Positions 1-14,512 of a stretch of DNA of 64,000 bases are shown one piece after another. The position numbers and the translations under genes are program-made. The stretch's first letter is position 1, and each line of letters starts with the position of its first letter. The DNA is from Paragordius varius (lineage: Eukaryota > Nematomorpha): NCBI GenBank assembly GCA_964247055.1, contig OZ176051.1:9610001-9674000 (forward strand). Direction: 5' to 3'. The notes beneath the pieces were generated by a model that saw only the letters and a program-made list of their open reading frames with translations, was not told the origin of the DNA and made no database searches.

Positions 1-181
1 AAACGAACCTTTCAATTAAAATTCTAAAGCGATAAAAATGTTTATCATCATCAAATTATATAAATATTTTGCAATCAATATTTTGTGGTTTCTTATCGTT
101 TATATTGATCCATTAGTAGCTAATATTAATTTTACACCAAAAGATATGGTTTAAATTTTGGGAATAAGAAAAAATTAATAC

Positions 182-816
182 CAAATGGATAGGACATGGG
201 TGTTTTGTAAGATGTAAGGAGATCGGTCAAGGTAGAGAAAAATATTGGACAACATAACCTAAAATTATAAAGAAAATTTTACCATTTGTTTACAAAATAT
301 TTTCCAGAATTCATTCAATTTATTAAGAAAATCTGGTGATTCAAGATTAGATGATGTGATTAATTTAGTTTGATGCAATAAAACAAATGATTCGCACATT
401 TGCTTTAGAGTTTGGTAGAGTGTGGATGACATGCCGTGGCCACATAAATTTTCAACGTCCTGGTATAATATTTCCAATGAATACGAAATCGATTTACAAT
501 TATTAATAGCGTCAACAGCGTCTTTCAACCGATTAAGTATCGGTGCATAATCAAAAGCATTGTCAACTTTATTTTTAAAGCCTTTTAAAACTATTTTCTT
601 TGCACCGTTTAATTTGGATTCCATGAGTGGTATATTTGAAAAACCATTTGATGATTTCATAATATCCAAACGATCATAAGCGTTCATAATGTCTTTTATG
701 ATATCTTTGTCGGAGGCAATGACTTCAGATTTTTCGGAACCTTGACTAAATTTATGTATTTTAAGCTTTTTGGATTTAGGCGTAAAATTATTTATATTTT
801 TATGATCAATATCCAT
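182..816 (-). CDS. CUL4: Cullin-4, 5' part (first two exons, runs off left edge)
   Basis: Cullin-4 is the scaffold of CRL4 ubiquitin ligases and binds DDB1 through its N-terminal cullin repeats. The reading begins at the ATG at 816-814; the codon before it is TTG. Exon 1 (816-283, 178 codons) has a basic, disordered first ~70 residues, then a stretch matching the animal CUL4 N-terminus: KKIVLKGF, SISYSLEILYQDVENLCGH and LYQTLKQMCESF, ending in FCKQM. A 24-nt GT-AG intron (282-259) follows. Exon 2 (258-182) continues with NIFLYLDRSPYILQN and ends at LSI plus a split Trp codon, all aligning with human CUL4A/B. The next exon lies beyond base 1 or could not be placed. Reading straight through the 24-nt intron gives a stop after a few codons, which supports splicing. 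The family is known from memory of CUL4; the intron is inference from phase and similarity. Confidence 0.88.
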
Positions 817-2039
817 CAAATAAAAGGCATTTAAAACAAACTGATTTGAACAATGAATAGATTTTCATTGTTAGCATATGATGTATTAAATATCTTCATT
901 AAAATATTTGTATTCAAGACATTCATTTCACTTCTATTCAAATTGGGGTCTTAATAATTCCAGGCCTCCTTATAATCAATATTTCATTAAAGGTAAATAG
1001 ATAGGTAAATGAAATGTTTGCCTAAGCTAAATATAAATATACAGCAGATTATCTTTCGATTTATATAAATATTAGAAATAGTTTGAACACACAGATACAA
1101 CACAATTACTCTGTTTTAAATCAGGGTCTTTGAGAACCCCAGTCTTGCTTTAACATTTCGATTCTAATTAGGGTATCTAAACCATAATATATTTAAGTTG
1201 ATGTTTTTGAAAAACTACTGAAAAAAACGGTGATAATTAAATATTTGCCTCTGTTAAAAATTATATAAATAACCGAATCAAAATAATTAGTTTCAAATAA
1301 AAAACTATTTCGACGTTTATTTATAAAATTTTGCAAATACGCGTTTATTTAATTTAAAAGCTAAAATTAAGGCTATATTTTATTTATGTCACATTTGACA
1401 TTGATAGAGAAAGAAAAAGTGGTTTCTTTAGTATTATTATTAAATTTAGCTATGCACATGTCATGTTGACTAAATTTTTACCTTTGGCTACCTTAAAATA
1501 AATAATATCAACTATCTTTGAATGAATTTATTTTATATTTCGGTTCATTGATGTTATGCAGGTTCAAACTTTTGCCATAGTACAAATCCTTCCATATTTT
1601 TTGAATTATATGATTTTAAACAGGCCTGGGTATCCAACGAGCTCATTCAAATCGAAGGACTGAAATGAATGTGTTGTATCCAAGTGTAAATCAAATATTT
1701 TTAAAAATAAGGAGAAAACTAAAACCATTAAATTTTGCACTAACACAGAGTAGACAAAAAAATAATTTTATAAAATATATATATATTCTGATAAGAAATT
1801 ATATCAGAGTTAGAGTGCTGTAGGTTTTGACCCTTAAATGTGATTTAAGATTATTTAAACTTTTGTGGTGAGTGCTCAACATCAGAAAATGGCAAAATTT
1901 GCGCACTTTAATATATTTTTTGTGAACGCTAGAGGCTTATTCGGAAAATAAAATATATCATAAACTACATATAAAAAGCAAAAAAATTATTTTTAAAAAA
2001 ATTTGATAGATAGTTAAAGTAAATGGCAAAAACGCCTAT
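817..2039. other. Intergenic AT-rich DNA with a dispersed repeat
   Basis: I see no coding exon here. About 960-1690 belongs to a dispersed repeat that recurs in the same orientation at about 27785-28372 and inverted at about 28590-28990. Shared blocks include the ending around 'aatgaatgtgttgtatccaa' and a short 'caggcctgg' run. Any promoter of the CUL4 gene should lie just right of 816, but I recognise no motif. Confidence 0.5.
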
Positions 2040-4990
2040 AAATAATTTTTAATTTAATTTTTGGTTAGATTTGTATACCTTTTTAGGATGGAGAAAAAAT
2101 CAAAAAATAAAATGGTGAAAATGATGTGTGGTAAAGGTATTTATAACTAATGAAAAAAAACAGTAAACATTACTGGAAAAGCTAGTTATACCCTTAATTA
2201 ATGTGGATTTATACAAATGTTTTATTATAATTGATATAACTAATTTGGTATGGTTGCATCTTAAGGTTTTAATTCCAGATGTTCGACAGCACCATACCGT
2301 CGGTACGGTCTTCCATTTGCATTTTGTTTTTAATTTCGATATCCTCACGTATAAATCGTTTTGAATGATCTTCAATGTTAACCATTCTGTTTTAGCTATG
2401 TGGTGACCTTGTGAAGCAAGTCCCGAATTAAATTTATTTGAGCGTATATATTGTGTTTGTTATTTTTATATTTGCTCAATGGTGCGACCTGTTTATGCGA
2501 CATAAACACCATCACAGGACCACGTAACTTTATAAACAATTGGTCTTTTTTCGCGGGGATAGAGTCTTTATATTTTATGTGATTGATAAGTTTAGACATT
2601 GGTTTATATATTGTACGTATGTTAAATCTGTTTAATATGTGACCGATTTTTGCGGTTACATTAATGAAGGGTAGAGAGGCAGTTGCAACGAATTGATCAT
2701 TTGATTGATAGCTGTGGTTTAATTGTGAATTCTATTGTAAAGCTTGGGGTGATATTTATTTTGTTGGAAGGATTATCTAAGGTGGTTGATTTCGGGTCAT
2801 AGGGAGCTGCAGTTGTATATTTCTTGAGCTCGGTGGATTGGAGTTTTGATTATTTATCTTTTTTGGCTAGGGTGATGATGGGAGTCAGCATTGAGGTGAA
2901 GGTTGATGTGTGTTTCCTTTCTGTATACTGTATGCCTGAGTTTTCATTTTCTGTTTTTATAACAACAGTGTCTAAGAAGCTTATAGAAATGTTATTAAAT
3001 TCCATGGTAAATTTTACACTATTTATATTATTTATAAAATTTAAAAAATCGCACTTATCCTCTCCATAGGGCCAAATTGCAAACGCATTATCGACATATC
3101 GTAACCAAATACTTGGAACTAAGGAAGTGGAGTTAAAGATTGTTTCTTCGAAATTTTCCATATATAGATCGGCAAAGATTGGGGAATGCCTGATCCTATA
3201 GCGTGGTTTTGGAGGTAAAATTGGTTGTTAAAAAGAAAAAAAGATATTAAAAAGACATAGTTTAACTTTAGGAATATCAGGGTGTAGTTTGTTGAATTGT
3301 TACTAAGTTAATGACCTTCTTAGGTATTCTATTGAAGAGAGATCGTACATCAAACGTTACTAGTAGATCTGTATTTTTGATGTTCAAATGTTTGATTTTA
3401 TTAACGAAATCTATTGAATTTTTGACATAAGATCTTAATGCACATTGTTTTAGTGCTTGAACAGTTGTTAATGCTATTCCATCTTTATGAAATTTAGGGA
3501 AATCGTAAATCCGCAGGTTCTCGTAAGGATAATTGCTTGATTGCTTTTTTAATCAAATTAGTTATTCTAGTTATCGGGTCTTTTTTAATGATTGTATAAT
3601 TATCGCTTAATAGTTGATCATTCAATTTGTCAATATACTGTTCTTTTGTTAAAATGACTCTGAAATTTCCTTTGTCGGCAGCTAGCATTATGATTTCAGG
3701 GTTATTAATAGCATATAGGCTTGGAATTCATTGTAATTTGTTTTTGTAAGTGCTTTTTTGCTAATATGAATGGTTTCCATTAGTATTATATCGGCCTGCG
3801 ATTGTGGAAGATTGCGCTGCTCTCAATTTCCGTGATTATGTTTTTTTGGGGAATATGATTAGGTGTTTTGCGAAATTTAAGCTTTTAGATAGCATAGATT
3901 TAAGATCATTTGATATGGGTTTGTCTATCATATTAATAACTGTTTTATCGGATCGATAGTCTTAGTGTGGTTGTTATGATAGTTGCTTTTTTGTCTTACG
4001 AGAAATTTGTCGAAATTTGAGTTTTTGTGAAGGATAACTTTTTTAAATACATTGATTGACCTTTCATATGATATACAATCCAGCTTGGAGAAGATATCTT
4101 GGGGGACATTGTTTGCCGATAGTATATGTGATTTATACAAAGATTGGTTTATGATAATTTTGTGTTGATGTCTGATAATTTGCAACATCAATATTTTAGT
4201 TTAAGGATCATGTGTTCTGGTGAGTAATGAGATCGGAAGTGTAATCCTGGAATTACAGAACTCTGCATAATCTAAGAAAATTAAGCGTTGCCGAAGCTTT
4301 TTTAATTTAAGTCAATTGGCGCTGAAAGGTTTGAATAATTTAATAAATCTGCAATTGTTGAATTGATTATTCGAAAAAAGTAAAGAATTACGCATTTTTA
4401 TATACAAATATATCTAATTTCGGTTATATTTGTATAATCATTTTCAGGAGAAAGAAAAAATTAAGACAAATTCAAAAAAATATAAATTGGTGAAAATGAT
4501 TTGTGGTAAAAGTATTTATAACTAATGAAAAAATCCAGTAAACATTTGTTCTCAAGTTTACTAGATAGCTAAAACAAAAGTATTGAAGATCGTTTAAAAC
4601 GTTTCAAACGTACCTATCGAAATTAAAAAGCAAAATGCACATTTCAACCGTGCCGACGGCATGGTGTTGTGGAACATCTGGAATTACAACCTTAGATAAT
4701 ATTTTTTGATGCAACCATAACACAATCAATTATACTTATCTCAATTATAATACAACGATTGTATAATCCCCATCCATTCATTAATTAAGGGTATTTATAA
4801 TAGTTTTTTCCAGTAATGTTTATTGGTTTATCTCACTAGTTATAATTATTTTTATCACACATCATTATTTACCAATTTATAATATTTGAATTTTTCTCTA
4901 TTCTAAAAAAGGTTATACAAATACAACCAAAAATTAGATATTCATTAAATAAATTAATTATTTAATTTTAAAAAATCATTTATACGCGTT
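2040..4990 (-). mobile_element. Decayed Penelope-like retroelement
   Basis: Penelope-like elements are non-LTR retroelements that encode a reverse transcriptase followed by a GIY-YIG endonuclease. On the minus strand, from right to left, 3928-4191 holds a pre-RT stretch and 3494-3688 holds an ADKGN-type RT motif. Block 2850-3161 contains SIWLRYVDNAFAIWPYGEDK, the catalytic region of Penelope RT (usually YVDD, here YVDN), and about 2380-2560 is a GIY-YIG-like stretch. The element is broken in many places and is a fossil. Its 3' part (about 2040-2400) is repeated inverted at about 4560-4985, and a short direct copy lies at about 4490-4555. PLE copies are often flanked by such rearranged terminal fragments. 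Confidence 0.8.
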
Positions 4991-7363
<2,373 letters not shown>

Positions 7364-8895
7364 ATCCCTATTGTCCCAAAATAACTTTCAAGTGCAAATA
7401 TAATATAAATTCCATATAATTAATTTATTTCGTAAAATACTAATATATGTTTGATTTGTGTATGTCTCTGTAAAACTTTTGGAAATAAAATATTTAACAA
7501 ATTATTGAAACAATCACCATGTATATGCATTTGCAAATTGAAATTTACTGTAAAAAGGGCTCTTGAAAAAAAAAATTCTCTTTGTACAATATTGATGACT
7601 AATTTCGATGGTATATGTTGAAATGTTTTTTCATCTAATTGAGTAAAATTATATGATGATTTAAAAAATACTTGGATGTTAAATGATTCATTTTAATGAA
7701 TATATTTATAAATCGAAATTATCTTTTTTTCAGCATTGTTTTAATATTAACACATTTAATTTAATTTACTATATAATTATGTATATACCTTGCGGCATAC
7801 ATAGATAATTTTTCCTTAAGTAGCAAAACAATTAATTTACAGGCAAGTTATTTTAACACATTAGTTGTCTTTAACAGATAATTAATTATCATAAAAGTTA
7901 ATTAATATTATTAAACTTTATAAAAAGTACGGATTTTATTATTTAAAATACTAAAAATCGATTGATGTCTCGTTAGGTCAAAAGTCAAAGGACAAATCAT
8001 TTTATTAGCCATTTAAAGATATAATTCTTATAAGATTTTAACATTTTTATGTAATTTACATTGTTAAAGTACAGATTTTTATTACCTTGTTTATGTTTGA
8101 TGGATATATTTTTAATATTTAACATTATTTAATACATTTAAATTTATTATTATGCAATAAAAATATCTTTCTCAAACATGGTTTGTGAGCACCAATTTTT
8201 TAATATTACCTTATACTTAGAAATTGCATGCCATATTATATATATATATATATATATATAAGGATTCGATTAGATACATAAAAGTTTTAAAAATCAAATT
8301 TTTTTTGCATAATCCATATGAAAACGTTGTAAATAAGAATTTTTTGCAGTAATTGTTTATAAATTATATTTACAACAAAATCTTAAGTAGTGATTCATTA
8401 TCATCATATTTTGTTCTTAGGTCTTTTAAAAGATAAATTGCTGAAGAACTTTTGCATCACAATTCATTCGAGAAAGCTCACAGGTAGAGGCAGATGGGTT
8501 TTACTGTTATATTTTGGCACAGAATATATCATTGAAACAGCCAACAAGTATGTAAAAATTTAGAGAGCCTCCCTGTTAATATAAAGTTTATATAGCCTAG
8601 CGCTTTGAATGTTAAATTTATTTAGCAAATATAGAATAATTTAACATCATTTTTCCATGTTGAGTCTTAAAAAATGTATTATTTGAGGCGTTGATACTTT
8701 CAATCTTGAAACGGAAAAGATAGCTCCGATTCAAATCCTTTATGACGAATTTTATCTTCCAATATCAAAAAAGAACCTTTTTTTCGGTTATAACCATTTA
8801 ATCGTGGTTTTTTTATTCTAAGAACTAACCCCGTTTCCCTTGTATCCAAAGAAATGGTTGTGATAGGATTTTTTATATAGGTTCCATTAAAATAA
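7364..8895. other. Intergenic AT-rich DNA
   Basis: No exon, RNA gene or family repeat recognised. It includes the RAL 3' UTR at its left end and a (TA)n run at about 8237-8261. Short open frames here show no family similarity. Confidence 0.4.
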
Positions 8896-10026
8896 TACTA
8901 GTCAACAAATTTAGACATTTTTAAGCACCACCACTCAAATTTTTTAAATTATGACTAATTTCAGTGTTTTAAAACCGAACTTAAAAAATTTTTTGATCCC
9001 GCCAATCAGAATTTTGAAATTTTATAGGTTTTTCAATTTTTCAAAAACAAGAGAAAATCGAGAGAAAATTAAATATTAATTTATAATAAAATGTTATTAT
9101 ATTATAAACTTAATATCATTTAATAAAGCGTTTTAAACTCTATCTTTTGAATATAAATATGTCATTTAAATATCAGAGAGAAAAAATAGTACGGACTTAA
9201 ACGTCAAAATTTAGTCTTTTTTTTTCAAGTGAATTTTTAACACATATAAATTTTTTTTAAAAAAATACTAAAAAAGGCATTTTATGGTTTAAACCTTCGG
9301 CTTTCAGATAGGCTATATTTTTATGTTAGTTTTCGTTCTTTTGAGTACTTATAAGACTTTTTCTATTGAGTTGGTTCTTATAAAAAATCCTTTATTTATA
9401 CCTAGTGGATATACCTTAATTTTTTTAAAATTATTGGTTGTTTTGTATTTTGAATATCAGATGGATGTTGTGTAGTCACTTTTAGTAGAATTTAATGTTA
9501 TGGGATTAGACCATTTGTATTTACCTAATTTATATTCAATTTAATTGTAGAATTTATCTAACTTTTTTCTGTAAATTGGTTAATTTGACATATGGATTTT
9601 GCTTGCAAGTCTCTCTTATCGGGCTTTACGATTACTTATTGTTATCTTTGCCACATCTGGCATAATTATAGGATCGCTTGGGGGATATGCAGAGCTTGTG
9701 CAGCCGCCCGGATCTATCACACTATACATAAGCCCCTTTTAGATTTTTAATACTTTGGCTCTTAGCTTGTTTAATATCTTATTTAATGCCTAGAATTTGT
9801 TATCCATGCATGGAATATTACTTGTATCGACTTGCTCGTTTGAATATTTAATCATATGTGCACGAGGAATGATTGTTATTTTTGAATTAAATACAAATTT
9901 AAAAATTAAATTTTGGAAAAATCCTATTGGTGGCCTCAATTTTCTTTTTTGTTTTGGTTTTTCCATGCCATTAGGTATTAGAAAATGCAAAAATAATGGG
10001 GTGGTGCAAAACCTTGTTGAGCAGTA
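8896..10026. mobile_element. 1.1-kb element with terminal inverted repeats, copy A
   Basis: This stretch is closely similar over its whole length to 53828-54912. The left end reads TACTAGTCAACAAATTT followed by GCACCACCACTCAA. The right end, reverse-complemented, reads CTGCTCAACAAGG with GCACCACCCCAT, so the ends form imperfect inverted repeats. That supports a DNA transposon-like element. Both copies keep a short open frame on each strand near the right end (9790-9990 minus, 9797-10027 plus), but neither resembles a known transposase domain. I cannot define a target-site duplication. Family unknown. Confidence 0.65.
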
Positions 10027-10670
10027 ATTTATAAAAGCAAAAATTGTTAAGATTTACGATTACCAACCAATTTTTTTGTTATTCATTTAAATTTAAAAAA
10101 CCTCAAATTTTTTCTTACCGTTGTGGCATTTGGTTTTACATTATACACTGGAATAGAAATTAATGGTTTCAAACATTCATTAAAAATATCAGATTTTATA
10201 TATATATATATTTGAATTGAATATTTATTGCTATAAACATTGATGATAACAAATGCTATGTAAAATATAGCAAAACCATTAAAATAACGAAAAAAGTTAT
10301 GTCGATAACCAATTTTAAAATCTGAAGTATAAATTTACTTAACATGGACTAACTCTGTTCTCATTTAAATCTTTTGAGCTACCCGATTTTGGCCCTAAAT
10401 TTAAGAGCCAAACTTTTTTTTATTTCTACCCGTCCCTGAACCACACTCGTTCCGGCTCCACATTGTGGTCTGATGCCATGTTAAAGGTTTTGTAACGCTT
10501 TTTCAATAATGCTAAACTGATTAAAATAAAATAATATAACATTTAACTTGTGTGCCCAAATCAAAACCCAACGTTTGTTTTAGTTACCTATGTTTTTAAC
10601 CGTACCGCTTTTTAGAAAATATCCAAATCTCAAAAATCATTTTTTAGCAATCCAGAGAAATTTTAGAACA
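10027..10670. other. Non-coding AT-rich DNA
   Basis: Nothing recognisable apart from a short TA run at about 10200-10212. No exon similarity was seen on either strand. Confidence 0.35.
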
Positions 10671-10678
10671 ATTTACAT

Positions 10679-10925
10679 CAGGGGTCGCATTTTATCCTGC
10701 GTGCATTCCTTAACAAATTGACCATCTAAATACGGTTTCATTTTTTTGGCGATTAAATTTCCGAACAGTGTAACTTGCCATTACTATCGGATAATGTTGA
10801 GTGGGAGAAATTGTCGGTTTAAGATTATTAAATTTTCAGTATTGATTTTTTTCAATTTTTTTAAGAGCCACTCGAAATTTTCTAAGAGTCACAAGTGGTC
10901 AGTAACCACCTGTTGGACACCCCTA
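10679..10925. mobile_element. hAT-type MITE (247 bp) with 8-bp target-site duplication
   Basis: The left end CAGGGGTCGC and the right end, reverse-complemented TAGGGGTGTCC, are the CAGNGGTNNC-type inverted repeats of hAT elements. The flanks ATTTACAT (10671-10678) and ATTTGCAT (10926-10933) are an 8-bp target-site duplication with one mismatch, as expected for hAT. It is non-autonomous, with no transposase. Open frames inside and next to it are not genes. Confidence 0.8.
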
Positions 10926-10933
10926 ATTTGCAT

Positions 10934-12671
10934 GCATACATTTACCCAGGTATTGTATTAATAGGTGTACATATTTAATTTGGGTGATATTAAAAATTAT
11001 TTTCTGGAGCCCAATTCTCTGGATAACTACGCCATTAAAAGGTGGGTTTCCTAATAAGTATTGAAAATTATTGCATTGTCCTTAAATATTTAATCACGCA
11101 TCACCCGAAATTTGACTTTTTCTTATGGAAAGACTTCCCCTGGTTAAGCTCTTTTGGCCCACCCCTTGAAATTGGGATGGATAGAATAAACAAAAGTTTT
11201 GATAACAATTGCAGAAAAATCAAAATACTTTCAAATGTTAGTCGAGAAAGCCTAAAAATTCGTAGGTGCACTGTTTAAAGTCAAACACTTGTTAGAAACT
11301 TTGTGTTTTTTAGGCCCATCCTTATTAAATGTCCCTTAAAGTTTAAAAAATTAAAATCCCTCGATTGTTAATCAAGTGCTTTCTCACAAATATTCTCATT
11401 TTCAAAGGCTAATTTTTCAAAGAATATTATCAGTATATTTCATATATGTGTGCAAATGTTCAAATGACCATGTGTTTAGGCGTAAGATATGCAGAGATTA
11501 TGGTCAAGAGTTTTGATATATTAACCCTATTTTATGCACAAGGAGGGAACGAAAAAATAACTACATAGTAGTCACAATATAACCGATTTGGGTATACTAT
11601 GGTAAAAAAAATATCGTTTAAATAATGAGAAGAAAGTAATATCCGTTTACGCCTAACTGTCGTGGTAGAGATAGTCATCATCTCTTTAATTTTTATTAAT
11701 AAAAAATTTTTCATATTGTTAAGAATCTTAAATTCAAAAAAAAGCTTTCATTCTTTTATAAATATCGTGTCACTCTATCATAACGACCCCTAACAGGATT
11801 TAATTTTAGGGCTTTGTATTGACCACACAGCTCTAAGTAATATCTAACGTTTTGTTATTTCATGTGCCGTTTGTATAACCATTATTATATAACATTTTCC
11901 CAGTCAATCGAAACACTTTTTTTTATAGAACAAAACGTGCCACACAACCGAAACGATTTCCCAGCCAATCAAAACCTTTTTCCAGTCAAAAAACACATTT
12001 TTCAAAATTTACTCTTAAATAAATTGAACGATTTAAATTAGCGTGAAACATTTCTTTACCCTCAAAAAAGTAGTTCTGGGCTAAATGATTATATGGGATA
12101 AAATGATAATTTATCAATTTTTATTTTTATTAGTATCATTTAGTTACAATAATTTTTTATTTATTTTTCATAACATAATGATAAACTTCACAAATTATGA
12201 ATTTAGCCAAATATATTTGGTCTCCAATGTTATTGTAAATTAAATCTAGAAAACACATTTTTATTAGGTTATATTTTTGATGTTAAAGATGAATTTGAAG
12301 TATGTATAGAAACAACTTGAACTTTTATATTCAAGCTATTATAAGTTATATGTATATAAATGTGGATAATTAAGCAAAAATAGCTTATACATATTTATAA
12401 TTTTTATCTCTTAAGTAACTAATTGAAACCCATATTGGTGTAAATTTGCACTATTTTAAAATCTTATTTTAGTGCTTAATTCTATTTTTAATCTCAAAAA
12501 ATCATTCCATTTGTAAAAAATGGATTATATATGCATATGCGCATATTGTTTAATTGTCACTAAGCCAAGAATTAACATTAGCTTAATCTGATTAGAGAGA
12601 TTTTCAAAAAATGAAAAATTATTATATAAATTACATTTATCAATTTCTTGGGCTTATATAGACTTTCTATC
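10934..12671. other. Intergenic DNA with a small tandem repeat
   Basis: No exon recognised. Between about 11890 and 11995 a unit of the form CCCAG(T/C)CAATC(G/A)AAAC occurs about three times in decayed form. The frames at 11042-11278 and 11532-11714 show no similarity to known proteins and are probably chance. The right end is the 5' flank of the GPCR gene. Confidence 0.4.
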
Positions 12672-13952
12672 ATGATACCCATTATTGAAATATCAAGTTT
12701 TAAACATTTAGTTAAACAAAATTCAGCCGATCAATTTTGTATTTACTATATTCGTTTAATAATTATTTTATATATTTTAGCTTTATTAGTTAATAGCTTT
12801 ATTTTATATGTTTTGTTGATGAGAACCAAATCTCCGTATCGTCCATACTATTTCTTACAATCGCTCACAGTTGTTAACATAATAACTAGCCTGAACGCGT
12901 TTGTAATCATAACTCTATACTATGTGGTTTATGAAAAATTAGTGCATAATTGCCAACTTATAAAGTTTGTGGCCAAATTTGTTACCTCCATATACCTGAT
13001 AATGGCTATGCTTAGTTTTTATCTCATCATTTTGTTGTTTGCGGATCGGTTGTTTGGATTAATATATTTTACCAAGTTACGCTGGCTTAGAAGTCAAAAA
13101 TTTTACATCTACACCCCGTATATTTTATTTTTCATAATTGCCATTCCTCACATAATTGATTACCGTTTAAGTGATATATACATGGTGCATACGTTGAATT
13201 CAGATTTGGTTTACAATGTGTTAAATTGTGACAGTGATACCCTAAAAGACACAAAATTTAATTTTGCAGATGTTAGAATCGGACTGAATTCTACGAATAA
13301 ATCTAGGGTACATATCGGGAAACTTCACCCCAAACTACCTCATTGTCTACTATACCATAGTAAATCGAGATATAACGTTCAATATGTTCGTCGAATCATA
13401 ATAAGTTATTCAATTATAATTATAACATTGGCCATTACCCTGACCATTATGATATATGTAGTTGTTTATCATCTCCTGAAATATAAAAAACGGAGAGCAA
13501 CTATATTTTGCTCTAATAGTCCATATTTGTTAAATACTATTGCTGTTGCTGGCGTAGGAGATCCAAATATCTCATCAAAACCTGAATCCAATGAACAAAC
13601 CAAAAATTCTGTTAAATGCTGTAAAAAAGTAACCCTAAATAGTATTATGCTCAGTAAATCAAAACGACAAAAAAAACTTCCCCTTGTTTATCGAAAAGCG
13701 ATTCAAAAATTTCTTTTTCTCTACCTACTCATATTAGGACATTTCTTTATGTTAGCTCCTTCATATCTTGTATACATGTGTTTTATCAGTTATTATGTGT
13801 TGCAAAAAGAGCCACCCATAATACTTTTGTATGCTAAACCATTTTCACACATCATTAAAGTTATATCTTTATATTATACGGTTATTTATGTTTTATGTGA
13901 TCCAAATCTACGCAAAGCTTGTAAAACTACTTTTAAGCGCAGGAATCGATAA
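12672..13952 (+). CDS. Rhodopsin-like (class A) G-protein-coupled receptor, orphan
   Basis: A single open frame of 426 residues. The first ATG in frame is 12672; the frame stays open slightly further up but begins at TTG. Seven hydrophobic segments are visible. TM1 carries LLVNSFILYVLL, TM2 follows RPYYFLQ, and TM3 starts after the conserved Cys in NCQLIKF and ends in ADRLF, the place of the DRY motif. TM4 has a Pro in IAIPHII, TM5 ends before LKYKKRR, TM6 has APSYLVY at the CWxP position, and TM7 has YTVIYVLCDPNLRKAC, a variant of NPxxY followed by the usual helix 8. The third cytoplasmic loop is long (~90 residues) and rich in K, S and N. These signs support a 7TM receptor that probably couples to G proteins, but the ligand is unknown. 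The lack of introns is common in class A receptors and is unlike its neighbours here. Confidence 0.82.
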   Translation: MIPIIEISSFKHLVKQNSADQFCIYYIRLIIILYILALLVNSFILYVLLMRTKSPYRPYYFLQSLTVVNIITSLNAFVIITLYYVVYEKLVHNCQLIKFVAKFVTSIYLIMAMLSFYLIILLFADRLFGLIYFTKLRWLRSQKFYIYTPYILFFIIAIPHIIDYRLSDIYMVHTLNSDLVYNVLNCDSDTLKDTKFNFADVRIGLNSTNKSRVHIGKLHPKLPHCLLYHSKSRYNVQYVRRIIISYSIIIITLAITLTIMIYVVVYHLLKYKKRRATIFCSNSPYLLNTIAVAGVGDPNISSKPESNEQTKNSVKCCKKVTLNSIMLSKSKRQKKLPLVYRKAIQKFLFLYLLILGHFFMLAPSYLVYMCFISYYVLQKEPPIILLYAKPFSHIIKVISLYYTVIYVLCDPNLRKACKTTFKRRNR

Positions 13953-14512
13953 TAAAGTTGGCCACCCTGGCGGCTTTTTATTAATAGAGTTATAAATATA
14001 TATTTTAATTATTTATAAAGTCCCCATTCTAGCTAACTGTATGAAAAATTGTCACAAATAAAAATTAACTATAAAATAAAAACGAATTATCTATGTGAAT
14101 ATATATAAATTTGGATTACAATTCAACTTGCCTCCCAATTCGATAAAAAATATTTATAATATATTGATAGGATTTATTTTAATTTAAAAATGTAATTAAT
14201 ACTTATTTCCGTATATTACACCAATAAGCGAAAATAGTAAAATAGTAGCTATATGCAAAATCTGAAATTAGATGTTTTTATTTAAAAATAATAACATGCA
14301 AATAAAAATGATATTTTTTCTTTTTTTGTTAGTTTATGTTTACAGTTGAGTCGCTTTAGTTATGAATGATTAGTAACTGTGGCCGCTATAACCAATCTAA
14401 TAATTCAAACTTATGTTATATGAAAACAGAAATTTATGGTTAAACTAACTAACTGTAAAAATGATTAAATTAAACATTTTTATTTGCCATTAAATTTTTA
14501 TTTATTTTCCAT

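Noticed and set aside
2824-3069. 81-residue plus-strand open frame
   Set aside because: Antisense to the RT block of the Penelope-like fossil; no similarity of its own.
8716-8745. Possible tRNA B-box ('gattcaaatcc')
   Set aside because: No matching A-box upstream and no cloverleaf; chance or very decayed SINE.
9790-10027. Overlapping frames on both strands in the 1.1-kb element
   Set aside because: Conserved in both element copies, but that follows from overall copy similarity; no domain is recognisable, so not called as genes.
11042-11278. 78-residue plus-strand frame
   Set aside because: No similarity to any family I know, no neighbouring exon in phase, and flanked by repeats.
12648-12671. 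Eight extra N-terminal residues for the GPCR
   Set aside because: The frame begins with TTG; the first ATG in frame is at 12672, so the shorter start was used.
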